Source: Acidobacteriota bacterium (GTDB lineage: Bacteria > Acidobacteriota > Terriglobia > Terriglobales > SCQP01). From it: DNA of 63,948 bases. The notes beneath the pieces were generated by a model. The model saw only the letters and a program-made list of their open reading frames with translations. It was not told where the DNA came from and ran no database searches. Shown here piece after piece: positions 35,591 to 44,002 of this stretch (its first letter is position 1; the number at the start of each line of letters is the position of its first letter). The translations under genes and the position numbers were made by a program. The stretch is from the NCBI GenBank assembly GCA_021789895.1, contig JAJYIU010000024.1:1-63948 (forward strand), in the 5' to 3' direction.

Positions 35591-36280
35591 ATGCAACTCA
35601 TCCTGGTCGGCTATGGAAAAATGAACCGCCTGGTCGAGACGCTGGCCGCCGAGCAGGGCCATCGCATCGCCCGCATCATCCGCCGGCCGGCGGACTGGAA
35701 CCAGGGCTGGTCGCCCGGCCTGGTGGCAGTGGATTTCAGCGTGCCCCAGGCAGTGATTGAAAACCTCGAGCGCGCGCTCGCCGCCGGCATCCCCGTCGTG
35801 CTCGGCACCACCGGCTGGCTGGAACAGCTTGAGCGCGTGCGCCGGCTGGTGGAATCGGCTTCGGTCGGCGTGGTTTACGGCGCCAATTTCTCGATCGGGG
35901 TGCAGTGGTTTTATCGCATCCTGGCCGAGGCGGCGCGCCGCATGCCGGCCGGCTACGAGCCTTACCTGCTGGAAACGCACCACCGGCAGAAGCGCGATGC
36001 TCCATCCGGCACCGCCCGCCATCTCGCCGGTCTGCTCGCCGCCGCCGGGCATCCCGCCGTCTCCACCGCCAGCCTGCGCGCCGGGTCGGTTCCCGGCACC
36101 CACACCGTCGGCTTCGAATCCGCCGACGACAGCCTCAGCCTGACCCACACCGCCCGCTCTCGCCGCGGCTTTGCCGCCGGCGCGCTGGCCGCGGCGCAAT
36201 GGATACTCGGCCGCCGCGGCCTGCATGAGTTCGGCGAAGTGCTGGATGACGCCGGCGCCAGCTCCAATCCCGGCTTTTGA
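35591..36280 (+). CDS. dapB: 4-hydroxy-tetrahydrodipicolinate reductase
   Basis: DapB reduces hydroxytetrahydrodipicolinate in the lysine and meso-diaminopimelate pathway. The product is 229 residues from the ATG at 35591; this is shorter than E. coli DapB (about 270). The NAD(P) site is MQLILVGYGKMNRLVE, and the catalytic and substrate loop is LETHHRQKRDAPSGTARHLA. GTTGW and GANFSIGVQWFY are also conserved. It starts 14 bases after the mutase small subunit. dapA and dapD lie further on, beyond the hydroxyproline operon. Confidence 0.93.
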   Translation: MQLILVGYGKMNRLVETLAAEQGHRIARIIRRPADWNQGWSPGLVAVDFSVPQAVIENLERALAAGIPVVLGTTGWLEQLERVRRLVESASVGVVYGANFSIGVQWFYRILAEAARRMPAGYEPYLLETHHRQKRDAPSGTARHLAGLLAAAGHPAVSTASLRAGSVPGTHTVGFESADDSLSLTHTARSRRGFAAGALAAAQWILGRRGLHEFGEVLDDAGASSNPGF

Positions 36281-36311
36281 ATCGCTCCGGGATTCGCGCT
36301 AGGCTGTAACC

Positions 36312-36545
36312 ATGGGCTGGCCCCAAACCATCGCGATCATCGCCACGATTTTAATTTCGGTGATCGGCGGCATTATTTATAACAATCGGCGCTTGGATGA
36401 TTTGCGAAATGACATGAATGCCCGTTTTGCTGATTTCAACGCCCGTTTTGCCGATATCAATACCCGCTTTGCCGAAATCCACGATGACCTGCGCGAGATC
36501 CGGGCGATGTTGAATGAACTGCTGCGCGCCCGGGAAACGCGCTGA
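36312..36545 (+). CDS. Small membrane-anchored coiled-coil protein
   Basis: The product is 77 residues. One membrane helix (about 5-23, QTIAIIATILISVIGGIIY) is followed by a charged coiled coil (about 25-73) built on seven-residue repeats: NARFADF, NARFADI, NTRFAEI, HDDLREI. The coding DNA for these is a 21-bp tandem repeat. Proteins of this layout are common and uncharacterised. It lies 31 bases after dapB and converges with the aldehyde dehydrogenase gene 27 bases away. Confidence 0.6.
   Translation: MGWPQTIAIIATILISVIGGIIYNNRRLDDLRNDMNARFADFNARFADINTRFAEIHDDLREIRAMLNELLRARETR
36417..36500 (+). repeat. 21-bp tandem repeat encoding coiled-coil heptads
   Basis: Three clear 21-base units at 36417-36437, 36438-36458 and 36459-36479 (each AAY-RCC-CGY-TTT-GCY-GAN-WTC) and a decayed fourth unit to 36500. 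Each unit encodes one coiled-coil heptad in the small membrane protein, so the coil probably grew by unit duplication. Confidence 0.75.
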
Positions 36546-36572
36546 AACTCATCGCATGATTCTGTTTTTTCG

Positions 36573-38162
36573 TTATGGATGGCTCCAGCTTCCGTCCATT
36601 AGCCGCCAGATTCGCCGCGGATTGGCTTCCTGCAGTTCCTCCGGCAGCAGCGCGTCCGGCCAGTCTTGAAAGCACACCGGGCGGGCAAAGCGCGCGAGCG
36701 AGCGCGTTCCCACCGAGGTGCTGCGCGCATCCGTGGTCGCCGGCCAGGGGCCGCCGTGCACCATGGCGTGGTTGACCTCGACTCCGGTGGGATAGCCATT
36801 CACGACCAGGCGTCCGGCGCGGTCTTCCAATGCGGTTAGCAGTTCCGCCGCCGAGGCCAATTCCTCCTCCGTGCCGTGCACGCTGGCGGTGAGGTTGCCT
36901 TCGAGCGCGCGGGCCAGCGCCAGCATGTCGCCGCGGCCCTGGGTGCGCGCCAGCAGCGTGGCCGGGCCGAAGATTTCCTGCTGCAGTTCGGGACGCCGGC
37001 GCAGGCTTTCGGCCTCAACCTCGAAGAGCGCCGCGCCGGCGGTGCATCCCTGTCCGCTGGCGGGAGCGCCGGAGGGCGCGGCCAGCACCCGCAGGCCCGC
37101 GTCTGCCGCGCGTCCCGCGATCGCCTGCCAGTAAGCGGCGTGAATTTCCGGGTTCAGCATCAATCCCGGAGGGGCGGCGCGCAGCCGCTCGGCCAGCAAA
37201 GTCGCCAGCCGGTCGCCCGCCTTTCCGGCGGGTAGGGCCACGATGCCGGGATTGGTGCAAAACTGGCCTACGCCCAGCGTCACCGCAGCCGCCAGGCCGG
37301 CGGCAAGCGCCTCGGCCCGTTCAGCCACCGCCCGTTCCAGCAGGAAAACGGGATTGACGCTGCTCATCTCGGCGTAGATCGGAATCGGCCGCGGTCGGGC
37401 CGCGGCCAGGCGCGCCAGCGCCATGCCGCCGCGGCGCGAGCCGGTGAAGGCCACGGCTGCCACTGCCGGCGCTTCCACCAGGCGTTGTCCGGTTTCATAG
37501 CCGACGCCGAAGAGCAGCGAAAACACGCCTTCCGGCATTTGCAGCCGCCGCGCCGCCTGCAGAATGGCGGTGCCGGCCATTTCGGCGGTGCCCGGGTGCG
37601 CGCTATGCGCCATCGCCACCACCGGGCAGCCGGCCGCGAGCGCGGCGGCGGTATCGCCGCCGGCGACGGAAAAGGCAAAGGGAAAATTCGCCGCGCAAAA
37701 CACCGCCACCGGCCCCAGCGGGCGCAGCATCGAGCGGACATCGGGCTTGGGTTGCGGCTGGCGTTGCGGATCGCCATGATCAATGCGCGCCTCGACCCAC
37801 GAGCCTTCTTCGATCCAGGCGGCCAGCAGCCGCAATTGCGCGCAGGTGCGGGTGCGCTCGCCGCTCAGGCGCGCCCGCGGCAGCGCGGTTTCCAGCTCGG
37901 CGCGCGCCAGCCAGGCGTCGCCGAATTCCTCCAGCCCGGCCGCGATGGCGCGCAAAAATTCCGCCCGCCGGGCCGGCGCCAGGCGATGGTAGGCGGAAAA
38001 GGCCGCCTGCGCCAGCTCCGCCGCGCGCGTCACTTCGGCAGCATCGGCGCTCGAATATTCCGGCGGCAGGCGCTCGCCGGTGGCGGGGTTCACCCCCGCG
38101 CCCCGCAGCGCCGACTCCGCGCCGCGCCCATAGCCCAGGATCGAGCGTCCGGTCAGTTCCAT
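36573..38162 (-). CDS. 2,5-dioxovalerate (alpha-ketoglutarate semialdehyde) dehydrogenase
   Basis: The enzyme oxidises 2-oxoglutarate semialdehyde to 2-oxoglutarate, the last step of hydroxyproline breakdown. The product is 529 residues from the ATG at 38162. It has the long N-terminus of this aldehyde dehydrogenase subgroup (MELTGRSILGYGRG, INPATGE-like VNPATGERLPPEYSSA), FCAANFPFAFSVAGGDTAAALAAGCPVV, the Glu-containing EMSSVNPVFLLE and the nucleophile Cys302 in GQFCTNPGIV. It starts 5 bases after the deaminase gene and ends the operon. Confidence 0.9.
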   Translation of the reverse strand: MELTGRSILGYGRGAESALRGAGVNPATGERLPPEYSSADAAEVTRAAELAQAAFSAYHRLAPARRAEFLRAIAAGLEEFGDAWLARAELETALPRARLSGERTRTCAQLRLLAAWIEEGSWVEARIDHGDPQRQPQPKPDVRSMLRPLGPVAVFCAANFPFAFSVAGGDTAAALAAGCPVVAMAHSAHPGTAEMAGTAILQAARRLQMPEGVFSLLFGVGYETGQRLVEAPAVAAVAFTGSRRGGMALARLAAARPRPIPIYAEMSSVNPVFLLERAVAERAEALAAGLAAAVTLGVGQFCTNPGIVALPAGKAGDRLATLLAERLRAAPPGLMLNPEIHAAYWQAIAGRAADAGLRVLAAPSGAPASGQGCTAGAALFEVEAESLRRRPELQQEIFGPATLLARTQGRGDMLALARALEGNLTASVHGTEEELASAAELLTALEDRAGRLVVNGYPTGVEVNHAMVHGGPWPATTDARSTSVGTRSLARFARPVCFQDWPDALLPEELQEANPRRIWRLMDGSWSHP

Positions 38163-38167
38163 GGCGC

Positions 38168-39121
38168 TTAGCTCCTGACCGCAGCGGGCTGCGCCGCCCG
38201 GTTGCCCGCCGCAGTATCTCGCGGGCGCAGCTTCGGCCGCGCCGCCAGGGCGGCGGCAATGAGCTGGCGCGTGGCTTCCAGTTCCGCTCCAGCCAACTCC
38301 AGCCGCGGCGGGCGCACCCGCGCCGGGCCCGTGCCGCACATGGCTTCGACCAGCTTGATCAACTGCACGAATTTGGGCGTCGTGTCCAGCCGCAGCAGCG
38401 GCAAAAACCAGCGGTACAGCTCAAACGCTTCCGGGCGCCCCTGGCTTGCGGCTTCAAACAGTGCCACCGATTCCTGCGGCAGCGCGTTCGCCAGCCCCGC
38501 AACCCAGCCTTGCGCGCCCACCCCGATGCCTTCCAGGATGCAATCGTCCATGCCCACCAGCAGGGATAGCCGCTCGCCCGCCAGCGCGCGAATGGCGGCC
38601 ACCCGCCGCGCATCGCCGCTCGATTCCTTCACCGCTTGCAATTGCGGGAACTCCGCCGCCAACTCGGCAATCTGCTCCGGCAGAAAGTCGGTGCCGTAGG
38701 CGATGGGGTTGTTATAGAGCATCGCCGGCAACGCGGTTGCCTCCAGCATGGCGGCCATATGCGCCTTCATCTCCCGCCAATCGCCGCGATAGACATACGG
38801 CGGCAGCGCCATCAAGCCGCGGCAGCCGGCGGCTTCCGCTTGCCGCGCCAAGGCGGCGGCTTGGGCCGTGCTCAAGGCGGAGATGCCCGCCACCACCGGG
38901 ATGCGGCCGTCGAGCGCCTCGGCACAGGTGGCGAGAATCGCTCGCTTTTCTTCCGGCTCGAGCGTCGCGCCTTCGCCCAGCGAGCCGAGCGCGACCACCC
39001 CGGTGCAGCCGGCATCGGCCAGGCGCCGGCATTTTTGCGCCAGCGCCGCATGGTCCACGGATAAATCCGCCTGAAATGGAGTCGTAATCGCCGGAATCAC
39101 CCCGCGCCAGTTCATGCTCAT
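38168..39121 (-). CDS. DapA-family deaminase, probable 1-pyrroline-4-hydroxy-2-carboxylate deaminase
   Basis: The product is 317 residues from the ATG at 39121, which overlaps the previous gene (ATGA). It has the aldolase-family barrel with catalytic Tyr136 (AMLYNNPIAYG) and Schiff-base Lys165 (LQAVKESSGD). The DapA substrate arginine (YNVPGRTG) is absent, so it is not dihydrodipicolinate synthase. In known hydroxyproline operons such a protein (LhpC/HypD type) converts pyrroline-4-hydroxy-2-carboxylate to 2-oxoglutarate semialdehyde. The assignment combines sequence and operon context. A real DapA is encoded at 42838. Confidence 0.85.
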   Translation of the reverse strand: MSMNWRGVIPAITTPFQADLSVDHAALAQKCRRLADAGCTGVVALGSLGEGATLEPEEKRAILATCAEALDGRIPVVAGISALSTAQAAALARQAEAAGCRGLMALPPYVYRGDWREMKAHMAAMLEATALPAMLYNNPIAYGTDFLPEQIAELAAEFPQLQAVKESSGDARRVAAIRALAGERLSLLVGMDDCILEGIGVGAQGWVAGLANALPQESVALFEAASQGRPEAFELYRWFLPLLRLDTTPKFVQLIKLVEAMCGTGPARVRPPRLELAGAELEATRQLIAAALAARPKLRPRDTAAGNRAAQPAAVRS

Positions 39122-40377
39122 TGCGCCTCTCCCGTTTCCGTCAGCGCCAGCGTGCCCACCCGGACCGGTACGATCGGCGGCCGCACCCCGGCCGCCTCCC
39201 AGCCCCATAGAAAACGTCCCGCTGCGCCGCAAATCCGTCCCTGGCAGGCGCCCATGCCGCAGCGGGTCTGCAGTTTCGCTTCCCGCCAACTGGCATAAGC
39301 CTGCGCTTCGCCGATGGGAACATCTTCGCAGCGGCAGAACCAGGTATCGTCGGCGGCCAGGCGGCGCAATTCCTGCCGCAGCGCCAGCCGGCGCAACAGC
39401 CGCCGGCTGGCGCGCTGCTGGCGGTCGCGGCGGGCGATGAACGCCGCCGCCAGGTCCTGGCGGCCGGCGGCTGCATAGCCGGCAATCTGGCCCGCCAGCA
39501 AGGCCGCTTCCACCCCGGCAACGCCGGACGCATCGCCGGCGCACCAGATGCGCGCCACGCTGGTCTGCTGCCAGCGGTCCACCTGGAGGCCGGCTTCGGC
39601 GTTGAGCGCGCAGCCCAGCAGTTGTCCCAACTCGCTGTTGGGCCTCAACCCGAAGCCGCAGGCCAGGTAATCGCACTCCAGGCTCCAGCGCCGCCGGCCG
39701 CGGCGCAGGCGGACTCTTTGCAAGCGCTCCGCGCCTTCCGCCGCCTCGACCCAGCAGCCGGCCTGTATTTCCACCCCGCGCAGCGCGTCGCGCATCCGCC
39801 AGGCCTGGCGCACGCGGGCGGGCGAAGAAAACAATAGCAGCGCGGCCGCGGCCGCCTGCATCGGCGCCGCCTGTTCGGCCACCAGCAGCACGCGCGCGCC
39901 CTGCTGCTGTAAATAGGCCGCCACCGCCAGCGTCAGCGGGCCGCTGCCGGCGACCACGACGCGTTGCCCCGCAATCGCCAGCCCGGCCTTGACCAGCGCC
40001 TGCAATCCGCCCGCCCCGCAGCAATTGGGCAAGGTCCAGCCGGGAAAAGGCAGCAGCAGCTCGCGCGCGCCGGTGGCCAGGATTAATTGTTCCCAGGCCA
40101 GGGTTTCCGCTTCCCCTGCCGATTCCAGCCACAGCCGCTCCGGCGTTGCCTGGGCCGCCTGGCATCCCGTGCGCCACTCGACCCCCGCCGCCTGCGCCCG
40201 CCGCCGCCACGGCTCGGTTTCGATCGCCGGCAGATTTTTTTTCGCCCGCCAGATTTGCCCGCCGGGCAGCGGATTTTCGTCCACCAACACCACGCGCCGG
40301 CCGCACTCGGCCGCGCACACCGCCGCGGCCAGCCCCGCCGGGCCGGCGCCGATCACCGTAATCGCGGCGCGCGCCAT
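39118..40377 (-). CDS. D-hydroxyproline dehydrogenase, FAD/pyridine-nucleotide-type subunit with C-terminal 2Fe-2S domain (HcnB-like)
   Basis: The product is 419 residues from the ATG at 40377, coupled to the previous stop as TGATG. The N-terminal FAD motif is ITVIGAGPAGLAAAVCAAECG with VLVDENPLPGGQIWR; a second dinucleotide fold is at RVVVAGSGPLTLAVAAYLQQQG. LACGFGLRPNSEL and CAGDASGVAGVEAALLAGQIAG are also typical. A BFD-like 2Fe-2S domain near residues 340-385 has cysteines in WFCRCEDVPIGEA and TRCGMGACQGRICG. The three-subunit enzyme feeds electrons from D-hydroxyproline to the respiratory chain. Confidence 0.86.
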   Translation of the reverse strand: MARAAITVIGAGPAGLAAAVCAAECGRRVVLVDENPLPGGQIWRAKKNLPAIETEPWRRRAQAAGVEWRTGCQAAQATPERLWLESAGEAETLAWEQLILATGARELLLPFPGWTLPNCCGAGGLQALVKAGLAIAGQRVVVAGSGPLTLAVAAYLQQQGARVLLVAEQAAPMQAAAAALLLFSSPARVRQAWRMRDALRGVEIQAGCWVEAAEGAERLQRVRLRRGRRRWSLECDYLACGFGLRPNSELGQLLGCALNAEAGLQVDRWQQTSVARIWCAGDASGVAGVEAALLAGQIAGYAAAGRQDLAAAFIARRDRQQRASRRLLRRLALRQELRRLAADDTWFCRCEDVPIGEAQAYASWREAKLQTRCGMGACQGRICGAAGRFLWGWEAAGVRPPIVPVRVGTLALTETGEAQ

Positions 40378-40619
40378 CAACACTCAATCTCCATGCCTTC
40401 GCGGCAGCGCAGTTGGCAGGCGCGCAATTGCGCCCGTCCATCCACGGTGATGCGGCATTCCATGCAGGCGCCCATGCCGCACACCGGCCCGCGCGGCTCG
40501 CCCGTGCGCGAGCGCCGCATTCCGCGGATGCCGGCATTGAGCAGCGCCGCGGCCACGCTCGTTCCGGCCGCTACCGCCAGCTCGCGCCCATTGACCCGGA
40601 TGCGCAGCTCTTCAGGCAT
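40377..40619 (-). CDS. D-hydroxyproline dehydrogenase, small 2Fe-2S subunit (HcnA-like)
   Basis: The product is 80 residues, a compact plant-type ferredoxin-like fold with Cys47, Cys52, Cys55 and Cys68 (CGMGACMEC and RAC), the CX4CX2CX12C ligand spacing for one 2Fe-2S cluster. The start overlaps the end of the FAD subunit upstream by 8 bases and its stop is coupled to the next gene. Such small subunits link the two flavin subunits in hcnABC, opine oxidase and D-hydroxyproline dehydrogenase complexes. Confidence 0.88.
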   Translation of the reverse strand: MPEELRIRVNGRELAVAAGTSVAAALLNAGIRGMRRSRTGEPRGPVCGMGACMECRITVDGRAQLRACQLRCREGMEIEC

Positions 40620-41745
40620 GCTCCAGCACTGCCTCCGTTTTGCGGCTGGGAAGATAGGGCGTATAGGGGATGGCCGCCGCCTGGCCGGTCAATTGCGCCA
40701 GCAGCAGCGCGGCGGTTCCGGTCGCGGTCGTGATGCCCAGGCCCTCATGGCCGGCGGCCAGCCAAACGTGCGGCGGGTCTTCCACCGGGCCGATCAGCGG
40801 CAGCTTGTCCGGCGTGGCGGGTCGGAACCCGGTCCAGGCCCGCACGCAACTCATCGCCGCCAGGCCGGGCATGAATTCAATCGCGCGCTGCAGCATGCGG
40901 GCCAGCATCGCCGGTTCCACCTCCGCCGTGGCGGCGCCGAACTGGCGCGAGGAGCCGATCAGGATTTGGCCGCTCAGGCGCGGCTGCAGGTTGAAAGCCA
41001 CCGAATCTTCGCTGAGCGCATGCGCGCTGCGCAAGTATCCCAATTCGACCAATTGATGATGCAGCCGGCCGGGGTAACGGTCGGTGATCAACAGGTGCCC
41101 TTTGCGCGGCGCGATCGCCGCCCCGGGCGCCAGTTCGGCGGCGCGGGTTCCGGTGGCGATGATCACTTCCCCGGCGGCGACCTGCGTGCCGTCCCGCAGC
41201 CGCAGCCCGCGGGCTTCGATGCGTTGGCACTCCCCCGCCAGCAGCCGCGCGCCGCGCGCCCGCGCCCGGTCGAGAAAAAATTTCGCCGCCGCGGGCGGAT
41301 AGAGCACCCCATCCTCCGGCGCCAGCATCGCTCCCGCCAGGCCCGGCCGCAGGTGCGGTTCGGCCGCCGCCAGCGCCCGCGCATCGAGCATTTCCGCCGG
41401 CACGCCCTGGGCGCGGTAAGCTTCCCGCTTGGCCGCCGCCAGGCGCCATTCGTCTTCGTCGCCGGCCAGCCATAGGGTGCCGCAGCGCTCGTATTCCACC
41501 TGCCGCGGCAGCTCCGGCGCCAACTGCTGCCAAAGTTGCTGCGAGTAACGCGTCAGCGCGAATTGCGCCGGCGAGTCGTCCATCGCCACAATGTGGCCCA
41601 TGCCCGCCGCCGTGGTGCCGCCGCCCGGGACGCCGGCTTCGATGAGGAGGGTGCGCAGGCCCGCTTCCGCTGCCGCCGCCGCGCAGGCGCATCCGATGAT
41701 GCCCGCGCCGGCGATGGCTACGTCCCAGGCTTCCGGCTTAGCCAC
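40612..41745 (-). CDS. D-hydroxyproline dehydrogenase, DAO-type FAD subunit (HcnC-like)
   Basis: The product is 377 residues. I choose the GTG at 41745 because it is directly before the FAD motif ([20 protein letters not shown]) and overlaps the epimerase stop by 8 bases; the longer frame is in the wrong context. Typical amino-acid-oxidase segments are [54 protein letters not shown] and, C-terminal, [18 protein letters not shown] and [19 protein letters not shown]. It should be the catalytic subunit that oxidises cis-4-hydroxy-D-proline. Confidence 0.88.
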   Translation of the reverse strand: MAKPEAWDVAIAGAGIIGCACAAAAAEAGLRTLLIEAGVPGGGTTAAGMGHIVAMDDSPAQFALTRYSQQLWQQLAPELPRQVEYERCGTLWLAGDEDEWRLAAAKREAYRAQGVPAEMLDARALAAAEPHLRPGLAGAMLAPEDGVLYPPAAAKFFLDRARARGARLLAGECQRIEARGLRLRDGTQVAAGEVIIATGTRAAELAPGAAIAPRKGHLLITDRYPGRLHHQLVELGYLRSAHALSEDSVAFNLQPRLSGQILIGSSRQFGAATAEVEPAMLARMLQRAIEFMPGLAAMSCVRAWTGFRPATPDKLPLIGPVEDPPHVWLAAGHEGLGITTATGTAALLLAQLTGQAAAIPYTPYLPSRKTEAVLEHA

Positions 41746-42682
41746 AAATACCCCAGCGGAACGGATCGCGTTCGTCCAGCACCAGCTCGGATTGGCCGGT
41801 GATGTAGGCCGTGCCGGTAATGTGCGGCTGCACCCGGCCGTCCACCACCGTAATCCGGCCTTCAAAGCGGGTGCCTAAAATCCCTTCCTGGCGCCATACC
41901 TGGCCGGGAGCGAGCTTGCCGTCGGCATAGAGGCAGGCCATTTTGGCGCTGGTGCCGGTGCCGCAAGGCGAGCGGTCGTAGGCGCGCCCCGGGCAGAGTA
42001 CGAAATTGCGGGAATCCCCGCCGTTCCGCGGCGGCCCGAAAAGCTCGATATGGTCAATCTCCGCGTCCCCTTCGCCGCGAATGCCGGCCTGCGTCAGCGC
42101 CTGCCGCACCTGCCAGGCGTAGTTCGTCAGCGCTTCGAGCCGTTCGAATTCCAGCGCCTGGCCGTGGTTTTCGATTAGGTAAAACCAGTTCCCGCCCCAG
42201 GCGACGTCGCCTCGCACCTCGCCCAGGCCGGCGGCTTCCAACTTCACCGCTTTCGCCAGCCGGTAGCTGGGGACATTATTGACCGTCACTTTTCCGCCGC
42301 CGTGCAGCTCGGCGGTCACCACCCCCACCGGAGTCTCGATGCGATGCAGCCCCGGCTGGATGCGGCCCAGCCATTCGAGCGTCGCCACCAGCCCGATCGT
42401 GCCGTGCCCGCACATGCCGAGATAGCCGACATTATTGAAAAAAATCACCCCCGCGGCGCACGCCGGGTCGCAGGGCGCGCAAACCAGCGCCCCCACCAGC
42501 GCGTCCGATCCGCGCGGCTCGTTGACCACCGCCGAGCGGAAATGGTCGTGCTGCCGCTTCAGCCCTTCCAGCCGCTCGCGCATCGGCCCCCGGCCCAGCT
42601 CGGGCCCGCCCGCCAGCACCACCCGCGTGGGCTCGCCTTCGGTGTGGGAATCGATCACTTGCAGTCGGCTGGAAGTGGGCAT
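41738..42682 (-). CDS. lhpA: 4-hydroxyproline 2-epimerase (proline racemase family)
   Basis: The enzyme converts trans-4-hydroxy-L-proline to cis-4-hydroxy-D-proline. The product is 314 residues from the ATG at 42682. Both catalytic cysteines are present: Cys91 in GMCGHGTIG and Cys240 in [11 protein letters not shown], which excludes the Ser/Thr trans-3-hydroxyproline dehydratase. [12 protein letters not shown] and NNVPSYR are family segments. Proline racemase cannot be excluded from the protein alone, but the downstream D-hydroxyproline dehydrogenase, deaminase and semialdehyde dehydrogenase make hydroxyproline the probable substrate. First gene of the operon. Confidence 0.9.
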   Translation of the reverse strand: MPTSSRLQVIDSHTEGEPTRVVLAGGPELGRGPMRERLEGLKRQHDHFRSAVVNEPRGSDALVGALVCAPCDPACAAGVIFFNNVGYLGMCGHGTIGLVATLEWLGRIQPGLHRIETPVGVVTAELHGGGKVTVNNVPSYRLAKAVKLEAAGLGEVRGDVAWGGNWFYLIENHGQALEFERLEALTNYAWQVRQALTQAGIRGEGDAEIDHIELFGPPRNGGDSRNFVLCPGRAYDRSPCGTGTSAKMACLYADGKLAPGQVWRQEGILGTRFEGRITVVDGRVQPHITGTAYITGQSELVLDERDPFRWGICG

Positions 42683-42738
42683 GAGGCAAGTATGGTCCGG
42701 CCCCGGCCCGCCGCGGCCGGTAAATTGCAATCCAATAT

Positions 42739-42746
42739 TGTATACA
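42739..42746. promoter_or_regulatory. TGTATACA palindrome in the divergent region, possible operator of the hydroxyproline operon
   Basis: TTGTATACATTT contains the 8-bp palindrome TGTATACA, about 57 bases upstream of the epimerase start and 92 upstream of dapA, within an AT-rich island in otherwise GC-rich DNA. GntR-family regulators often recognise sites of this sort and often control hydroxyproline operons. No regulator gene is present here. Confidence 0.3.
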
Positions 42747-42837
42747 TTTTGCCCCGATTTCAGGTGGCGACGCGCGGCAATTCCTCGCGCCTGCACCTAT
42801 AATGATGTCCATTGTCAAACGAGGGTGGATTTCGGCT

Positions 42838-43740
42838 ATGGCTAGCAAACCTCCTGACTGGCTGCGCGGTTGCGGCACCGCCTTGATTACCCCGTTTCAG
42901 GCCGATGGCGCGCTCGATGAGCCCGCCTTCCGCCGCCTGGTGCGTTTTCAATTGCAGGAGGGAATTGATTTTCTCGTGCCCGGCGGCACCACCGGGGAAA
43001 CCCCGGCGCTCTCGCTGGAGGAGCATGCGCGCATCGTGGCGGTCACGGTCGAGGAAGCCCGCCGGGACTCGCGGCCGGTGCCGGTGCTGGCCGGCGCCGG
43101 CGGCAACAACACCGGGCACGTGATCGAGCTGGCCCGCCGCATGATGGAGGCCGGCGCGGACGCCATCCTCTCCGTCTCGCCGTATTACAACAAGCCCAAT
43201 CCCGCCGGCCTGGTGCGGCACTATGCCGCGATTACCCAGGCGGTCAAGCTGCCGCTGGTGGTGTATAACGTTCCCGGCCGCACCGGCAGCAACATCCTCC
43301 CCGCCACCCTGGCGCAACTCGCGCGCATTCCCGGCGTCGTGGGAGTCAAGGAGGCCAGCGGCAATATCCTGCAGATGGCGGAAATCATCGCCGCCCTGCC
43401 CGGCTTCCGCGTCCTCTCCGGCGATGATTCGCTGGCGCTGCCGCTGCTGGCGCTGGGCGGGCATGGGCTGATCAGTGTCGCCTCCAACGAAATCCCCCGC
43501 GCCATGACTGCGCTGGTGCATCATGGCCTGAACGGCGACTTTGCCGCCGCGCGCAAGCTGCATTACCGCTATCTGCCGCTCCTGCAGGCCAACTTCGTCG
43601 AGTCCAATCCGATCCCGGTGAAAGCCGCGCTGGCGCGCATGGGGCTCTGCCAGGAAGTCTATCGCGCCCCGCTGGCGCCGCTCGCGGAGTCCTCGCGCCG
43701 CGTGCTCGAGGCCGCGCTCGAATCGGCGGGCTTGATTTGA
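42838..43740 (+). CDS. dapA: 4-hydroxy-tetrahydrodipicolinate synthase
   Basis: DapA condenses pyruvate and aspartate semialdehyde in lysine/diaminopimelate synthesis. The product is 300 residues from the ATG at 42838; an ATG at 42802 would add 12 residues. All key residues are present: Tyr143 and the carboxylate-binding Arg148 in VVYNVPGRTG, Schiff-base Lys171 in VGVKEASGN, and VPGGTTGETPAL with the Thr-Thr pair. This contrasts with the DapA-like deaminase at 38168. It is divergent from the hydroxyproline operon. Confidence 0.94.
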   Translation: MASKPPDWLRGCGTALITPFQADGALDEPAFRRLVRFQLQEGIDFLVPGGTTGETPALSLEEHARIVAVTVEEARRDSRPVPVLAGAGGNNTGHVIELARRMMEAGADAILSVSPYYNKPNPAGLVRHYAAITQAVKLPLVVYNVPGRTGSNILPATLAQLARIPGVVGVKEASGNILQMAEIIAALPGFRVLSGDDSLALPLLALGGHGLISVASNEIPRAMTALVHHGLNGDFAAARKLHYRYLPLLQANFVESNPIPVKAALARMGLCQEVYRAPLAPLAESSRRVLEAALESAGLI

Positions 43741-43798
43741 GCCCTCGCCGTCGCGCTCAGCTCGACCGCGGGGAAACCGGAGCCGCTTTCGACTTTCA

Positions 43799-43827
43799 AG
43801 TAAATTAGGAAGAAGCAGTAATTTACT
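43799..43827. repeat. 9-bp inverted repeat downstream of dapA
   Basis: AGTAAATTA (43799-43807) and TAATTTACT (43819-43827) form perfect arms around an 11-base loop. It is AT-rich without a T-run, so a terminator is unlikely; it may be an operator or an mRNA hairpin. Confidence 0.45.
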
Positions 43828-44002
43828 CCCGGGCTGACTCACGATAACGATACTTTCGATGCATCCCAATCCCCCCCGCTGACTTAAGTCCACTGCCCAA
43901 AGTTGAAATAGTGAGAGTGGAAGTCTATTTCGTTGCCGTGTTATTTCCCGGCCAATTACATTCGTTCTCGACCGAATTCCTCCTGCGGGAAAGGAACTTT
44001 CT

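Noticed and set aside
38168-39121. Reading this gene as a second dihydrodipicolinate synthase
   Set aside because: It lacks the carboxylate-binding Arg of DapA (YNNPIAYG instead of YNVPGRTG) and lies inside the hydroxyproline operon.
41738-42682. Reading this gene as trans-3-hydroxy-L-proline dehydratase
   Set aside because: Both catalytic positions are cysteine (Cys91 and Cys240); the dehydratase has Ser or Thr at one of them.
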